DNA of 48,183 nt from Cymbomonas tetramitiformis (GCA_001247695.2 LGRX02025884.1:1-48183); one strand, 5' to 3'; shown: positions 20,166 to 30,540, counted from the stretch's first letter. The notes: generated by a model not told the origin, from the letters alone. A program made the numbers and translations.

Positions 20166-20796
20166 GCAGTTGCTTTGGCTGACCAATCCGGAGACCGCAA
20201 AACACTACTTGTTAACGAGATATTGTCTACAGAATACGAGCTTGCAAGAGTGATCGAGTAAGTGTGACAATCAATTGTCACCATGCTCTGAGATGCACTC
20301 TGTAGCTTGATTTTTTCACACCTACGTTGCGCTGATGCATTTTATTTCGAAATCTTATTCTGCAGAAATAACAATGGGGTGCGGGCATCGCATTGCAGAG
20401 AAGAGGGATCAAGCAGCTCGGTGGGCTCAAAGAAATATAAGAAACAGCTTGAATCTGCGGCATCTCTATTGGCTAAGTCCCAACTACTACTAAACCACAT
20501 GGAGCATGCCGTATACCCTATTACTATTATGGGCATTGAGATGGGCATCGGTGCCCTAGGATCTACCATCGGTTTAGCAATTGCTGGTAAGAAAGCCCAC
20601 TTTGTACTACGAGCTGCCAGTTGTGGCATGGGAGCAAAGACAACCTCATTTTTTTCTTTCAATTGTTCACTTGCTTTTATGTGTTTCGTGTAAAATGGCA
20701 GGTATTAGCTGGGGAGCGGTGGTTTACCTAGAGCAAAGTCATGAAGCAGGATATGCGTACAACTTCAACGCAGATGGCAGATACACAGATGAGTAG
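20166..20796 (+). CDS. 3' exons of a membrane protein gene (probably gene A)
   Basis: Three exons join perfectly in phase: 20,166-20,257 (ends GA|GTAAGT, phase 2), 20,366-20,586 (CTGCAG|A start, ends G|GTAAG, phase 1) and 20,702-20,796 (ends at TAG). The product includes LLVNEILSTEYELARVIE, a Ser/Lys-rich linker, one membrane helix split by the last intron (GALGSTIGLAIAG/ISWGAVVY), and a short Tyr-rich tail ending GRYTDE. The first exon starts in phase 0. The nearest upstream coding exons on this strand are those of gene A at 6,969-10,416 (or a possible mini-exon 10,982-11,035 ending TGG|GTGAG). These are therefore probably the same gene, separated by a retroelement-filled intron. Confidence 0.7.
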
Positions 20797-21229
20797 CAGT
20801 GTCGGATTTTAAGAATTATGGCGTTCTCAAATTCTCGAGACTAGAGCAACCCACAGACCTAGCTGACTTGGTTCGTTTCCAAAATCATGGGGAAATCAAC
20901 ATGCATTGTTGTTTTTGTGCTTGGTCATAAACGCGAAAAGTCGTTGATAGCAAATCTTACACCACTTTAATGTAGTGAACTCCGGAATACGTATCGCATT
21001 GGGAACGATGGCTCAAATGCAAGCCTCGCTAATTTCACACAGCCGTATCAAAGGATGTGCACGAACCGAGAACGTCTTACCGTGCCACTAATATAACAAC
21101 ATCTACCATCCCAATCGTGGAATGGCATCCGTCCCCAGCATGATAGACGTGTGCAAACAATTCCACTGCGACCACAATGTAGCACGTTATGCCGGAATAA
21201 GCCTAGATGTTCCCCACGTTTCTACAGAT
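20797..21229. other. 3' flank of gene A, no gene recognised
   Basis: No ORF of note. It becomes AT-rich at the right, where the virus-like block begins. Confidence 0.4.
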
Positions 21230-21600
21230 GTCCAATACAGTGTTGAACATATATTGAATATACATTGAACATATATTGAAAATATGATAAATGTAACTAC
21301 ATGTATGTCGCTTAGGGGTGCTATATGTCAATGGATGACATGTGTGGTCTATGGTCTATGGTCTATGGTTTGTGTAAACATATATTTATGGTAATCTTAT
21401 GTATGTCATATGTATATTTTATGTAAGTCTATGGTCTATGGTCTACGGTTTATATAAAGATATTTATTGTATTTTATATGTAAGATATATGTAAGATATA
21501 TGTAAGATATATGTAAGATATATGTGAGTCTACAGTCTACGGTCTACGGTTTACATAAACATATTTCTTGTATATTTATGTATATCATATTGTCGATCTA
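21230..21600. repeat. AT-rich iteron-like repeats at the left edge of the viral block
   Basis: Three units of about 90-100 bp, each opening with two to three GTCTATGG/GTCTACGG words followed by GGTTTATATAAA-like sequence. Inside is a run of five AAGATATATGT 11-mers (about 21,480-21,525). The position at the viral/host transition suggests a terminal or replication-associated region, which is inference. Confidence 0.75.
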
Positions 21601-21799
21601 CTGATGTAAACACCACTAAGTCATTTTTATTTCTTTTCGTATCTTATGATGACCCAGTTATTCCACTATTTTTAAAGATATAATATTTACCCATTCAAGA
21701 TATGCCGAATATTCTTTTTCATCTTCATTTTCAATATTCAAATCATAGATTTGTTTAGTTTTTATATGTGTAGGGGAGTCTTTATGTTTTGAATCCAAA

Positions 21800-22099
21800 T
21801 TATGCAAAAAAATGCCCTTTATCGTTTATTGCATTAGTTATGTTTTCATATCCTTTCTTTGTAATTTTTGTTAATATCGTTGTAAATGTAGAATCCATTC
21901 TAAAATCACAACCATAATCATTTTTGTCGGGGTTATCTTTAACAATTCTTGGCTTGACATATATAAGTTCACAAAGAATGTTTTGAGATTCCTCTTCATG
22001 CCTTTCTTTGAGTAAATTGCAAAATTTCAAATACTCATCACTTGATAATTTTGTTTTAACTTCGTCAACAAGATTTTGGATATCATGTGAAGTAGTCAT
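21800..22099 (-). CDS. hypothetical viral protein, 99 aa
   Basis: ATG start MTTSHDIQNL. A charged, helical N-terminal half (EVKTKLSSDEYLKFCNLLKE) is followed by a Lys/Asn-rich C-terminal half. AT-rich codon use matches the neighbouring fibre genes, and it is the last gene of the leftward run. I recognise no family. Confidence 0.55.
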   Translation of the reverse strand: MTTSHDIQNLVDEVKTKLSSDEYLKFCNLLKERHEEESQNILCELIYVKPRIVKDNPDKNDYGCDFRMDSTFTTILTKITKKGYENITNAINDKGHFFA

Positions 22100-22159
22100 T
22101 CTTGCTTTGTTTACCCTACTTAGTTACACTCTTTAGGTGGATTTTATTTTCATTTTTAT

Positions 22160-23036
22160 TCATTTACTCATTTTTATAAAATTATTCTCGTCAACGTATA
22201 AACAATCTAACGGTAATGTTGAAGCATCAGTCGCAACTGGAAATTTATCAACTTGAAACCTAAATATAGTTTTATTTCTCGCTTGGTCTGTATCAGCCTG
22301 TAAAAAGAAAAAAACTAAAACCCAAATCTCCGTTTGGTAATGTGTTATTCATCGAGTTGGCACCGATCACCGATGGTTCTCCGTCGGTTTTATATAATAT
22401 AATATCATTTGTTGATTTATTATTGACAGATGTAACCGATTGTAAATTTGGCGTTTGTACTGATGTGCCAAGATCAATCGCTTTGATAATATTATTATCC
22501 CAAACTAAAACTTCTTGATTTGGAACAGATGCTATTGTTGTCGGTTTCGTCTTTACTTCCAATGCCGTTTCAGCTTGAATAGAAATTGCTGATACGTTAC
22601 GAGCTCCAATAATATCACCCGACATGTTAATTCTGAAAAACTTATTATCAGATCTATCAGGTTTCTTTTGCATTTGTACTAGATATATAGTTTCAGCATT
22701 TGTAATGTCAACGTCGGCGGTATTGACATCTATGTATGTTGAATTATTAGATCTGTCTCCTCCCATTAGTAAAATGTCTTGAGAACCCAGTTTCGCAATT
22801 AGTTCCGTTTTACCATGTAACAGTGAAGGTCCATCCCCAACTGTCAAATTATCGTTGATTGTTGCAGTTTCAGCTATTAATTCATTCTTTACTATTACAT
22901 TTCCATTTGTTCTTTCAATGTCATTTGGCGTACCTGACACATTTGTCCATTTGCTCGATCCACCGTCTGGGGGATTGCCATTAATCGTATCACATGTTAA
23001 ATTCTTACAAACTAAACTTTGTCCAAAACTACTCAT
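22160..23036 (-). pseudogene. fibre-like protein F3 with one frame break
   Basis: It begins MSSFGQSLVCKNLTCDTING, the same start as F1 and F2, and continues with Thr/Asn/Val-rich beta-type sequence (NDNLTVGDGPSLLHGKTEL; SAISIQAETALEVKTKP; LQSVTSVNNKSTNDI), typical of trimeric fibres of large and polinton-like algal viruses. The 247-codon frame ends just after a T7 run (plus-strand A7 at 22,308-22,314). A well-formed frame (DKFPVATDASTLPLDCLYVD) carries on one base out of phase to a stop at 22,160-22,162. One base too many in the run explains the break. It could be decay, sequencing error or frameshifting. Confidence 0.65.
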
Positions 23037-23052
23037 ATGTTTATACTATACT
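23037..23052 (-). promoter_or_regulatory. TATA-like motif abutting the F3 start
   Basis: On the minus strand AGTATAGTATAAACATATG runs into the ATG. The 108-aa ORF start at 25,584 has AATAGTATACAAACATG in the same place. The shared TAGTATA core directly 5' of the start codon may be a viral late promoter. Confidence 0.4.
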
Positions 23053-24885
23053 TATGTAAAATAATTGAATCCTGGGCTTACCCAAATCAATACACCGCCA
23101 CCAGCACCTGCCACTTTTGATTCCATAGCTGTTCCGATATATGAATCGCCCGTTGTGATCTGAGCACTATTAATTTCCCCACCTACTATGCATTTCACAC
23201 GTTGGCCCTTCACATACGTATTATCTGTAGCAGCGGCATTTCTACATGTGGTGAAACCGCGTCCGATCAACACGAAACAACTCTGAGATGCAGCACTGTC
23301 TTGAATACAGACACCGATGGGTGTGCAGTTTTGGTTACTTTGAGTATACGAGTTATTAAAAGGTTGAACTCCATTCACGGTGTTTATTCCATCATCATCA
23401 AACATGACAATCGTTGAAGCCGTAATTGTATTGGCGGTGTTATTAACAAATGTAAATACATCGCCGGTGAATCTCAATGGATTTGCTGGAAGGGTGGTAT
23501 TAGCGTACGCTTTCGTAATGAGTGTCAAAGGTACGCCTGATAGTGTGAGTGAGTTGGTTGAACTTGGATAAGCGTAATTCAACGAGTTACTTAAAATAAC
23601 AGACGCAGAATTTAATTCATCCAATTCCGCAATTGAACCGGTATTTCCCACAGCCAATACTTGAGATAAACTCGGAATACCGCCGCCACTGGAAACAGGA
23701 CCATATCGCACCTCATTGGATGCTGTGTCATAATGCAACATTTGTGACTCGCTTGCTGGATCAGGACTGACCCTGATAGGTCTGATATAAAAACTACTTG
23801 CGACACCGGCATTTAATTCTACCCCGCTCGCGTTCAAAACGATTGTGTTATCGGTGTTAACCGCACTCTGAGCAGAGTTTTGTCCTGCCAAAGCACCTAT
23901 GTTTATGGAACTTTCACCGGCTGTATATTCACCTGCATGTTTTCCAATGTTCACTGCTGCATCTTTGCAGTTAACCTGACCACAGTCGTCGCCTATAGAC
24001 ACGACGTAGTCACCACAATTATTATTACACGAACCGGAACCAATTGCAATCGTATCATTACTTGTTGTACTGTTAATAGATAATGCATTGCGGCCGATTG
24101 CGATAGAACGGTCTCCAATGTGGTCGGCGTTTGTATACCCTTGAGTCTGCTCACCGATACTAATTTTCCCAAATCCACCAGAGCCACTTTCAATTCTAAG
24201 ATTATTCCCACTAAGTTTTTCTTGATTGACAATCATGGTACCTGTACCTGTATATGAAACATCGGCAATTGTCGTCGTGCTTCCTTGATCAGTGACCGAT
24301 TGTAGATTCTGATTTGCCCCGGACGGCAGGTTTTGGAGCAAAGAACCGTCTCCACGATATTTACCTGTAGTCAATGTTAGATCACCGGCATTGAGTACAA
24401 GTGGACCGTCGTTTTATCAATACCCCACTGCCGAGAGGCTCTATATTGATTGTTGTCTGCAAGCATGTTATCTCGTTGACGCCCGTTTCGCCTATCTTAA
24501 CTCGTGTTTGTTCCACAGGATCCAAGCTTTTAATCTCGAAAGAAGCATCTAAATCATCAAGACCTGCTGAAAACTTTGATTTAGACGCTGGGTTGTTTAA
24601 CACGTAGTCTGCAAATTTTATGGAAGTGTGCACCTTTAACGATCCATCTGTCGACAAGGACATTTGTTCTCGTTCATTCAATGGGTCGTGAGTATCTATG
24701 AATTTGATATCGTTCTGGTAGCGTATGTCCGAACCGATATGCATCGTTTCTAACGGCGAGTCTACGCTGCCTATAGTTTGACACACAACTGGATCGCACG
24801 TTAGTGTATCGGTTGGACCCGTACCATTTACAAATGGTTTACCGTTAATTTCTGTTACAATTAAATTGGAACCAAAAGCTGACAT
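23052..24885 (-). pseudogene. large fibre-like protein F2 with one frame break
   Basis: Starts MSAFGSNLIVTEINGKPFVNG. The first 150 residues are beta-type. A break in an A4 run (plus-strand T4 at 24,412-24,415) is followed by an overlapping 440-codon frame one base out. That part holds repeated trimeric-autotransporter-like head motifs (SIAIGRNALSIN, DTIAIGSGSC, YVVSIGDDC, AVNIGKHAGEY, SSINIGALAGQN), then TDNTIVLNASGVELNAG and SSFYIRPIRV, a segment I know from many phycodnavirus/mimivirus/PLV structural proteins. A compact C-terminal domain follows. This is a likely host-recognition fibre or virion surface protein. Total length is about 610 codons. Confidence 0.75.
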
Positions 24886-24910
24886 TATATATTATAAACG
24901 ATTTAATAAT

Positions 24911-25246
24911 TTACGGTGGAGGACGTCTTGAGACAAGTTTCATAAAGATTTGGGCAGGTAAAGTATCTGCAGTCCGATAACCATACAATCCATTAACCGG
25001 AACTTCGGCGTCAAATGGTGATTATTACTTAGAAGTTATTCCCGCCATGTTAAAATAAGCGATACCCGGAGCACCACTTTGACTTGCATCAAAATCGAAG
25101 GTAGCTTCAGTTCCTAACAAATTGAAATTAGCTCTTGCTTCCGGTGCATTACCATTTCTACCATCACGACCAATTGTCATCCCTTTACCATAGAAATCGG
25201 TTGCCGTAACTTTTGTTGCATTTAATTCATTACCAAATGAAGACAT
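24911..25246 (-). pseudogene. fibre-like protein F1 with two in-frame stops
   Basis: MSSFGNELNATKVTATDFYG opens a 73-codon frame (Gly/Asn/Ala-rich) ending at two adjacent TAA codons (25,022-25,027). The same frame then continues for about 35 codons of ordinary-looking protein (DAEVPVNGLYGYRTADTLPA) to a final TAA at 24,911-24,913. The continuation looks coding, so the double stop probably truncates an originally longer protein. It shares its N-terminal motif with F2 and F3. Confidence 0.55.
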
Positions 25247-25257
25247 GTTGATATATA

Positions 25258-25584
25258 TTAACTTATGAAAAAAAACAGAGGTACAGGTTGCAACAATCGA
25301 CTATTTAATGAATGCTCCATCGGGAAATGGAACATTTCCATTTCTTTGGACACTTTTTGATTGTGCCCTAAAGTATAAGATTTGTATCCAGCCAGAGGAT
25401 GAACGTTGCTGATCCTAAATGGTGGATATGTGATATCATTGATTGTTTTACATGGTAGCTGTTGCATCATAATCGGTCTAAAACCTGACATTTGAAACAT
25501 CGTCGCGGTGTGAATTTGTTTGTCCACGTTCGGTCCTACATCTTTTATCATGTTGTACCCAACCAATCCTGGTTGTTGAGCCAT
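25258..25584 (-). CDS. hypothetical viral structural-region protein, 108 aa
   Basis: ATG start MAQQPGLVGYNMIKDVGP. The sequence is rich in Met, Pro and aromatic residues, without obvious membrane segments. It lies between the MCP remnant and fibre F1 on the same strand with short spacers, as expected for a virion-protein cluster. The family is not recognised. The start has the TAGTATA motif just upstream. Confidence 0.6.
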   Translation of the reverse strand: MAQQPGLVGYNMIKDVGPNVDKQIHTATMFQMSGFRPIMMQQLPCKTINDITYPPFRISNVHPLAGYKSYTLGHNQKVSKEMEMFHFPMEHSLNSRLLQPVPLFFFIS

Positions 25585-25607
25585 GTTTGTATACTATTAA
25601 CCGCTTT

Positions 25608-26395
25608 TTAAAATACCGTTTCGATTACACGGTTTTGACCAATACGAAGAACGGCTGTCGTTTCGCAAATAATCATTACCTCGTTACTGCTTGTCAGACC
25701 TACCGTTTGTGAAGCGTCAGCTGGTTGTGCGACATGAGTTTGAAAATAGACGGAACTGTTCAAACCCCGAGAATCCAATCCTGTCATACTGCGGACACCC
25801 ATTTCTGATGGAAGATTTAAACGTACCATAGGAATGAACTGATTGTTGAGCCAATCGTCGTAACTGTTATTTTTACAACCCGACAACGTTCCGTAATTGT
25901 CAGCTTTACCGATGGTCAAGAGATTGAATGCAGCAAGAGGATCGACTCTATAGTTAGGAACGAACAGGTTATTCAAGTTAAATTGTAGAGCACCTAAATG
26001 ACCAGCTGAAAATCTAAAGTAAGACGGGAGGTAAGCTGTACCACAGGTGTTTTCCAATTTGATAAGTCCTAAAGGTTTATCCCGATAATCCCCTGGACGT
26101 TGAACAGCATATATGGCATCAATACACTGTGAACTCAAAGAGAATCGCGTACTTTTGTCCATCGTAGAGGCCCCTTCAAAAAAACGAAAAATAGTTCTTA
26201 TACGGAATTTCCAAAAAACCGTCACGCAATTTTGATTCCACGGCGGCATCGTAGACACCTGAACTGAAAGTGATTGTTTCTACGGTAAAGTAAAGGTCGT
26301 CTAATAAAAAGTCCCCTTGTGATATTAAAGTCTGTTGGGCTTTTTCCGTGAGATCGTCTTCAGGTGGATTACCTTGGACAAACGCTCCTAACACC
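25608..26395 (-). pseudogene. major capsid protein of a polinton-like virus, C-terminal part only, frame-broken
   Basis: The sequence GDFLLDDLYFTVETITF, then LEIPYKNYFSF, KSTRFSLSSQCIDAIYAV, GTAYLPSYFRF, FNLNNLFVPNY and the ending TTAVLRIGQNRVIETVF follows the order I know from double-jelly-roll MCPs of polinton-like viruses. About 255 residues remain, where the family usually has about twice that. The N-terminal half is missing: at about 26,395 the sequence switches to a GC-rich retroelement. A T7 run (plus-strand A7 at 26,178-26,184) puts a TGA in frame and shifts the rest by one base. It cannot make a capsid as read. The host would be an alga. Confidence 0.7.
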
Positions 26396-26667
26396 TCAGG
26401 CCCTCTGGCTGCGCTCGGTTGGACACAGAGGACGCGCTCCTTCAGGTCCCACATAAGGGTGCCAGTGACCTCACCACTGGGGTACTTGAACAACGCCTGG
26501 AGCGTGTCCTGCAGTCTCTGGATCGGGTTGAGGTCGAGCCGCGATCTGCCTCTCTCCCTAGGCTTGACGACATCCTGCTTGCTGGCAGAGGACGGTACGT
26601 GCGTCATGTAGCTGCCATCGAGCACCCAGCGGTCCTTTTCCTCGTCGTGATCCAGCTTCTGGTCCAC
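26176..26667 (-). other. chimeric ORF: retroelement polyprotein fused in frame to MCP
   Basis: A single uninterrupted 163-codon frame begins in retroelement-type sequence (WVLDGSYMTHVPSSASKQD, LQDTLQALFKYPSGEV) and passes without a stop into MCP sequence (LDDLYFTVETITF, LEIPYKNYFSF). Base composition changes from GC-rich to AT-rich at about 26,390-26,400. It is probably fortuitous but is clear evidence of the junction. Confidence 0.7.
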
Positions 26668-29543
26668 GTGCAGCCAGCCAGTTAGGGGGCATCAGCTGGT
26701 CCACCGTCACCCACTTCTGCTCGAGACAACGGGCGAATTCCACGCAGACATGATCTTGGGAAGGTCTGGTCGGCATGTCCTGGGCTGGGTCCTGAAGGAT
26801 GCGGCAGAGACGCGCGACATGGTGCCGGTCCAGGTACAGTCGCTGATCCGCCCAGTTGTAGTCGAGGGGGGCATCCAGAGACGGACGATCCCCAGCAACC
26901 TGGTCCTCAGTGACCCACCTCGCGTATCCACCCTTCCAGGGGTTCGGCTCTTCGTAAAATTGTTCGAGCATGCGCTCCGATGCTGCCTGTACGGCGGGCG
27001 CCAGAGACGCCAGGTCACTCCTTCGGCCGCCTTCAAGGGGACACGTCCGATGGCGACACCTTTCCTCGAGCTCCGCTCGCGTGATGGCTCGAGGTCGTGG
27101 GCGCTCAGCAGGAGGTCTTGGCGAAGGCGCTGGTGACCCCAATGGTGACTCGTCATTGTCATCGATGTGCTCAAGCTGTATCCCAGAAGCAGCAAATCTC
27201 TCCTCCCTTGTGCTCAGAGGTGGGTGCTTTAGCCACTCACACTCCATTCCCTGTCCAAAGATTTCCGACTTCAGACACACCACTGGGTCCACCCGCCTGG
27301 GCAGGTGGGGACGCCTGGGTGGCGTCATGTCAACCAACGGAAGCACCACCTGAGCATCCATGCCCAAAATCGTTGGCGCATGTGACACGGCCACGCCACT
27401 TCCAAGCTTGATGTCGATCATCAAGGAGTTCTTCAGCGGCCCGGCGCCTATCAGCAGATCCCAAGAGTTCTCGGGCTCGAAGGTCACGAAGGCGTACAAC
27501 CGGTGAAGCGTCATGTGCGGTGTGCCCGCAGCCAGTATGACGTCCACATAGCAGTAATGCGTGAACTTCGTAGGGCTGTTGTCACACCTGGTGACCTTGG
27601 CGTCGGTGCTGGCCTCGTACACCGTGAGGCCCAGCCGCCTCACGACCGCGATGGAGATGATGTTGCAGTTGGCGCCGGTGTCCATGAGGATTGCCCGATA
27701 CAACATAAGCTCACCACCAGACGACACCAACGCCAGACCCTCATGCAGGGTGGCATTCTGCAACTTGCAGATGGGCTGCACCTGAGTCATCAGCAACACC
27801 TGCTCGTCGGTCAGGTGCTGCTTCATCTTTGCCCTCAGCACGTCGTAGGCGCGGGTCTTGATAGTGCCAGCTCGTACATGTCCATGGTCGCTGAAGTCAA
27901 CCACCCCCAGGTCGTTCACACAGGCAGCGGCTGCACACCGGGCGGCGGCACTGTCGACCACGCCGTCGGGCATCTCGTCCAGCGGCACCTCCTCGATCGT
28001 GCGGTGTTCTGCACTATCTGCTCCCTCTCTTACCCCCTGCACCACTGTGGCGTGCGCGTCCTCAAGTTCATGCTCGTTGACCTCGGTGGGTTGCTCTGTC
28101 GCATTATTCGGCTCGTTGCCCATGAGCTCCTCCAGCGCCAGGAGGTTCTCGATGTCCTTTGGGAGGTCGATGGCGTGCTGGGATATCAAGATGGCCGCAA
28201 TCTGCGAGCAAGTGCGCACGGAACTGCGAAGGTTGGACGCCAGCAGGTGGAATTTCCTGCTGAGGACGTTGGGAGGAACGGCTCTGGGCACCTGAGCGGC
28301 CTTGTCGAACTCCTCCGGCGTCTTGACTTGGAAGCTCTGCATCTTCTGAGTGCTGCCCAGGGCGACTGCGGCCCTGGCCTGGAGACCTGGTGCGTGACTG
28401 ATGCCAACATCATGACTATCTTCCAGCCCATCATCAGCAGGGCAGTCCTTCTCATCCTCCTCATACTCAGCCTGCTGGTTGAAGTTGGAGTTGTACTCAG
28501 TCTCAGCATCGCTGTCCTCTGACTGGGCCTGTGCATTGGCGCCCTTGTCCCCCTTTGGAGGTGTCCCTGTCTGAAGGCCTGTCAACTCTGCAGCGAGCTT
28601 CTCCTTGACCTTAGCGCTGGCCGCCACCTGCTGCTGCTGCTGCTGCTGCGGTTGCTTCTGCTTGGCCTCTGGCAGCTTAAGCCACTCCTTCGTGGTGATC
28701 CCCATCTTGTGGTTGTCGAAGCGGTGCGCGATGTTGTAAGCACGCATCTGGGCATTCTTGACCTCATTCGGCCACCTCGAGTTCTGTCTGTCCTTGTGGA
28801 AGTTCGGAGGCACGCGGGCATCACGGCACCCCGTGTAGCAACGCTCTGGAGTGTGGGGCAAGCGTGTGAAGCACCAATCACACTGGAATTCCTTCGAAGC
28901 GTCAGGTGGTGGCACCTTGCCGTAGGTAGGCTTCTGGCGCTCTGCATTGTTCACCTCCCTCGAAGGCTTCTTGGCGTCATCACCACCATGCTGTGTTGGC
29001 TCCTTCTTCCTGGGGTCCCTGCGTCTGTCTCCAGTCTTGGGGGCAGAACCAGAGCGCCTCATGGCGGCCACTAGTGCAGCCAGGTCAAGCCCCAGCTGCC
29101 TGGCCTCGTAGCAAGAGTACACGCAGGTGAGTCTGCGAACCAGCTCCTGCTGCAGTGTGAGAGCCCAAGCAAGACTCCGCATCGTTCTTCAGCTTGTCCT
29201 GCACCTCCACGATGACCTCCAGGTCCTCCCATGTGACCTTGTTGGGGGCAGGATGACTGACTCGTAACTGCTCGGACACGCGATCCCGGTACTCTTTGAT
29301 GCGCAGACCCTTGATGCACTCCTCGATGTCCTGCCTGACAATGGGGTCCTCCACCATCTTGCCGACGTTGAGCGCTGCCTCCCTGCGGCGCCAGCTCTTC
29401 ACGTAAGCGAGGCCGTCCTGCTCGGTGGTCTGCGACTTGGCTATCAACAGGTCCTCCTTCTCCTTGGTGCCCTTCATCAGGAACTTGGCTTCGAGCTCAG
29501 CTGACCAATACTGTAAAAAAGATAAAAGAATTCTCCCACACAT
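26395..29543 (-). pseudogene. Gag-protease polyprotein of an LTR-type retroelement, 3' truncated
   Basis: The first frame (from about 29,510) has a Gag-like helical region (RIKEYRDRVSEQLRVSH, VTWEDLEVIVEVQDKL). A frame change near 29,160-29,180 leads to an 874-codon frame. There a Cys/His cluster (CDWCFTRLPHTPERCYTGC) lies near 28,830-28,890. A Gln run (CTG repeat, about 28,620-28,650) and an acidic linker follow. A retropepsin active site, ILMDTGANCNIIS, lies at about 27,665-27,700, with LLIGAGPLKNSL beyond it. The frame shifts again at a C5 run (plus-strand G5, 26,685-26,689). No RT, RNase H or integrase follows, because the element stops at the MCP junction. Large plus-strand ORFs here are antisense shadows. 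Confidence 0.7.
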
Positions 29544-29599
29544 TATGATAAAGAACTAGAAAGTCCCTCCAGTGGTAAGCAGCACTCCAGGCTGGGCAA

Positions 29600-30540
29600 G
29601 TAATTAACTCTGAATCCACCAGATAGCTGTATCACACCAGTGAATATTGCATAAAAAGACCACTCACTTGTCGCCTTCAGAGCTAATGTCGCCGCTAGTC
29701 CTCTGGCAAGCTCTTTCCTACTTCAGGTTTAGGCCAGTACACCAGGGGTGTCCCTGGATTAACCGTCAGACAGGGTGGGGCTGCCCAAGAAACCGTAATA
29801 AGGTGAAGTTCCAGACATAGAGCAGCAACTCACTGCTGATCCGCTTTTAACTAGTAAGTCCAGGCTGATGCCGCCGCTGATTAGCTTCCAGGTCACGCAC
29901 ACTCGCCTTTCAGTTAGGCCAGTACACCAGGGGTGTCCCTGGATTCACTTCAGACAAGGTGGCCAGCTGGAGAAACCACTGAGAAGTAGCTCATCAAGGT
30001 GCACATTCACTGCTGATCCACTCTTAGCTAGTAAGTCCAGGCAGATGCCGCCGCTAATTAGCTTCCAGGTCACGCACACTCGCCTTTCAGTTAGGCCAGT
30101 GCACCAGGGGTGCCCCTGGATTCACTTCAAACAAGGTGGCCAGCTGGAGAAACCACTGAGAAGTAGCTCATCAAGCTAGGTGCACATTCACTGCTGATCC
30201 ACTCTGTCGCCGCCGCCGCCCAAGCTCATGCCGTGCTGATTAGCTCTAAACTGAAGAACACCTGTTAGCAGTTAGGCCAGTGCACCAGGGGTGCCCCTGG
30301 ATTCACTGCAGAACAAGGTGCTGAGCATATCACCGGATAGAAGAAGGCCGCTCATCAACCAGTGAATTCAGAGCTGATCCGTTGCCGCCGTCGCTGGTAG
30401 TCTCTTTCAGTGCAAGTACCACCAAGTTCAGGGAAGAAGAAGGGTCCGCCAGTGCACCGTGGGTGCCCCTGGAGTCGCCTGACTTCCGAACCCGCTCTTA
30501 CAAACTGCTGCTGACTTCTCGCCAAAGGGTCTTTACTTCT
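29600..30540. repeat. five ~180-bp tandem units upstream of the Gag frame
   Basis: The anchor AGGCCAGT(A/G)CACC recurs at 29,731, 29,916, 30,093 and 30,274, with a diverged fifth at about 30,443; spacings are 185, 177, 181 and about 170 bp. Each unit carries a palindrome, CCAGGGGTGCCCCTGG or CCAGGGGTGTCCCTGG. Placed 5' of the retroelement coding region, they may be its leader or decayed LTR. No clear matching repeat lies at the other end of the element. Confidence 0.85.

Noticed and set aside
24911..25246. Reassigned TAA codon to explain the F1 stops
   Set aside because: Other genes in the block end sensibly at TAA or other stops, and one locus is not evidence for a variant code.
27503..28522. 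339-codon plus-strand ORF
   Set aside because: Exactly antisense to the Gag-Pro coding region. GC-rich codon bias on the other strand opens the frame.
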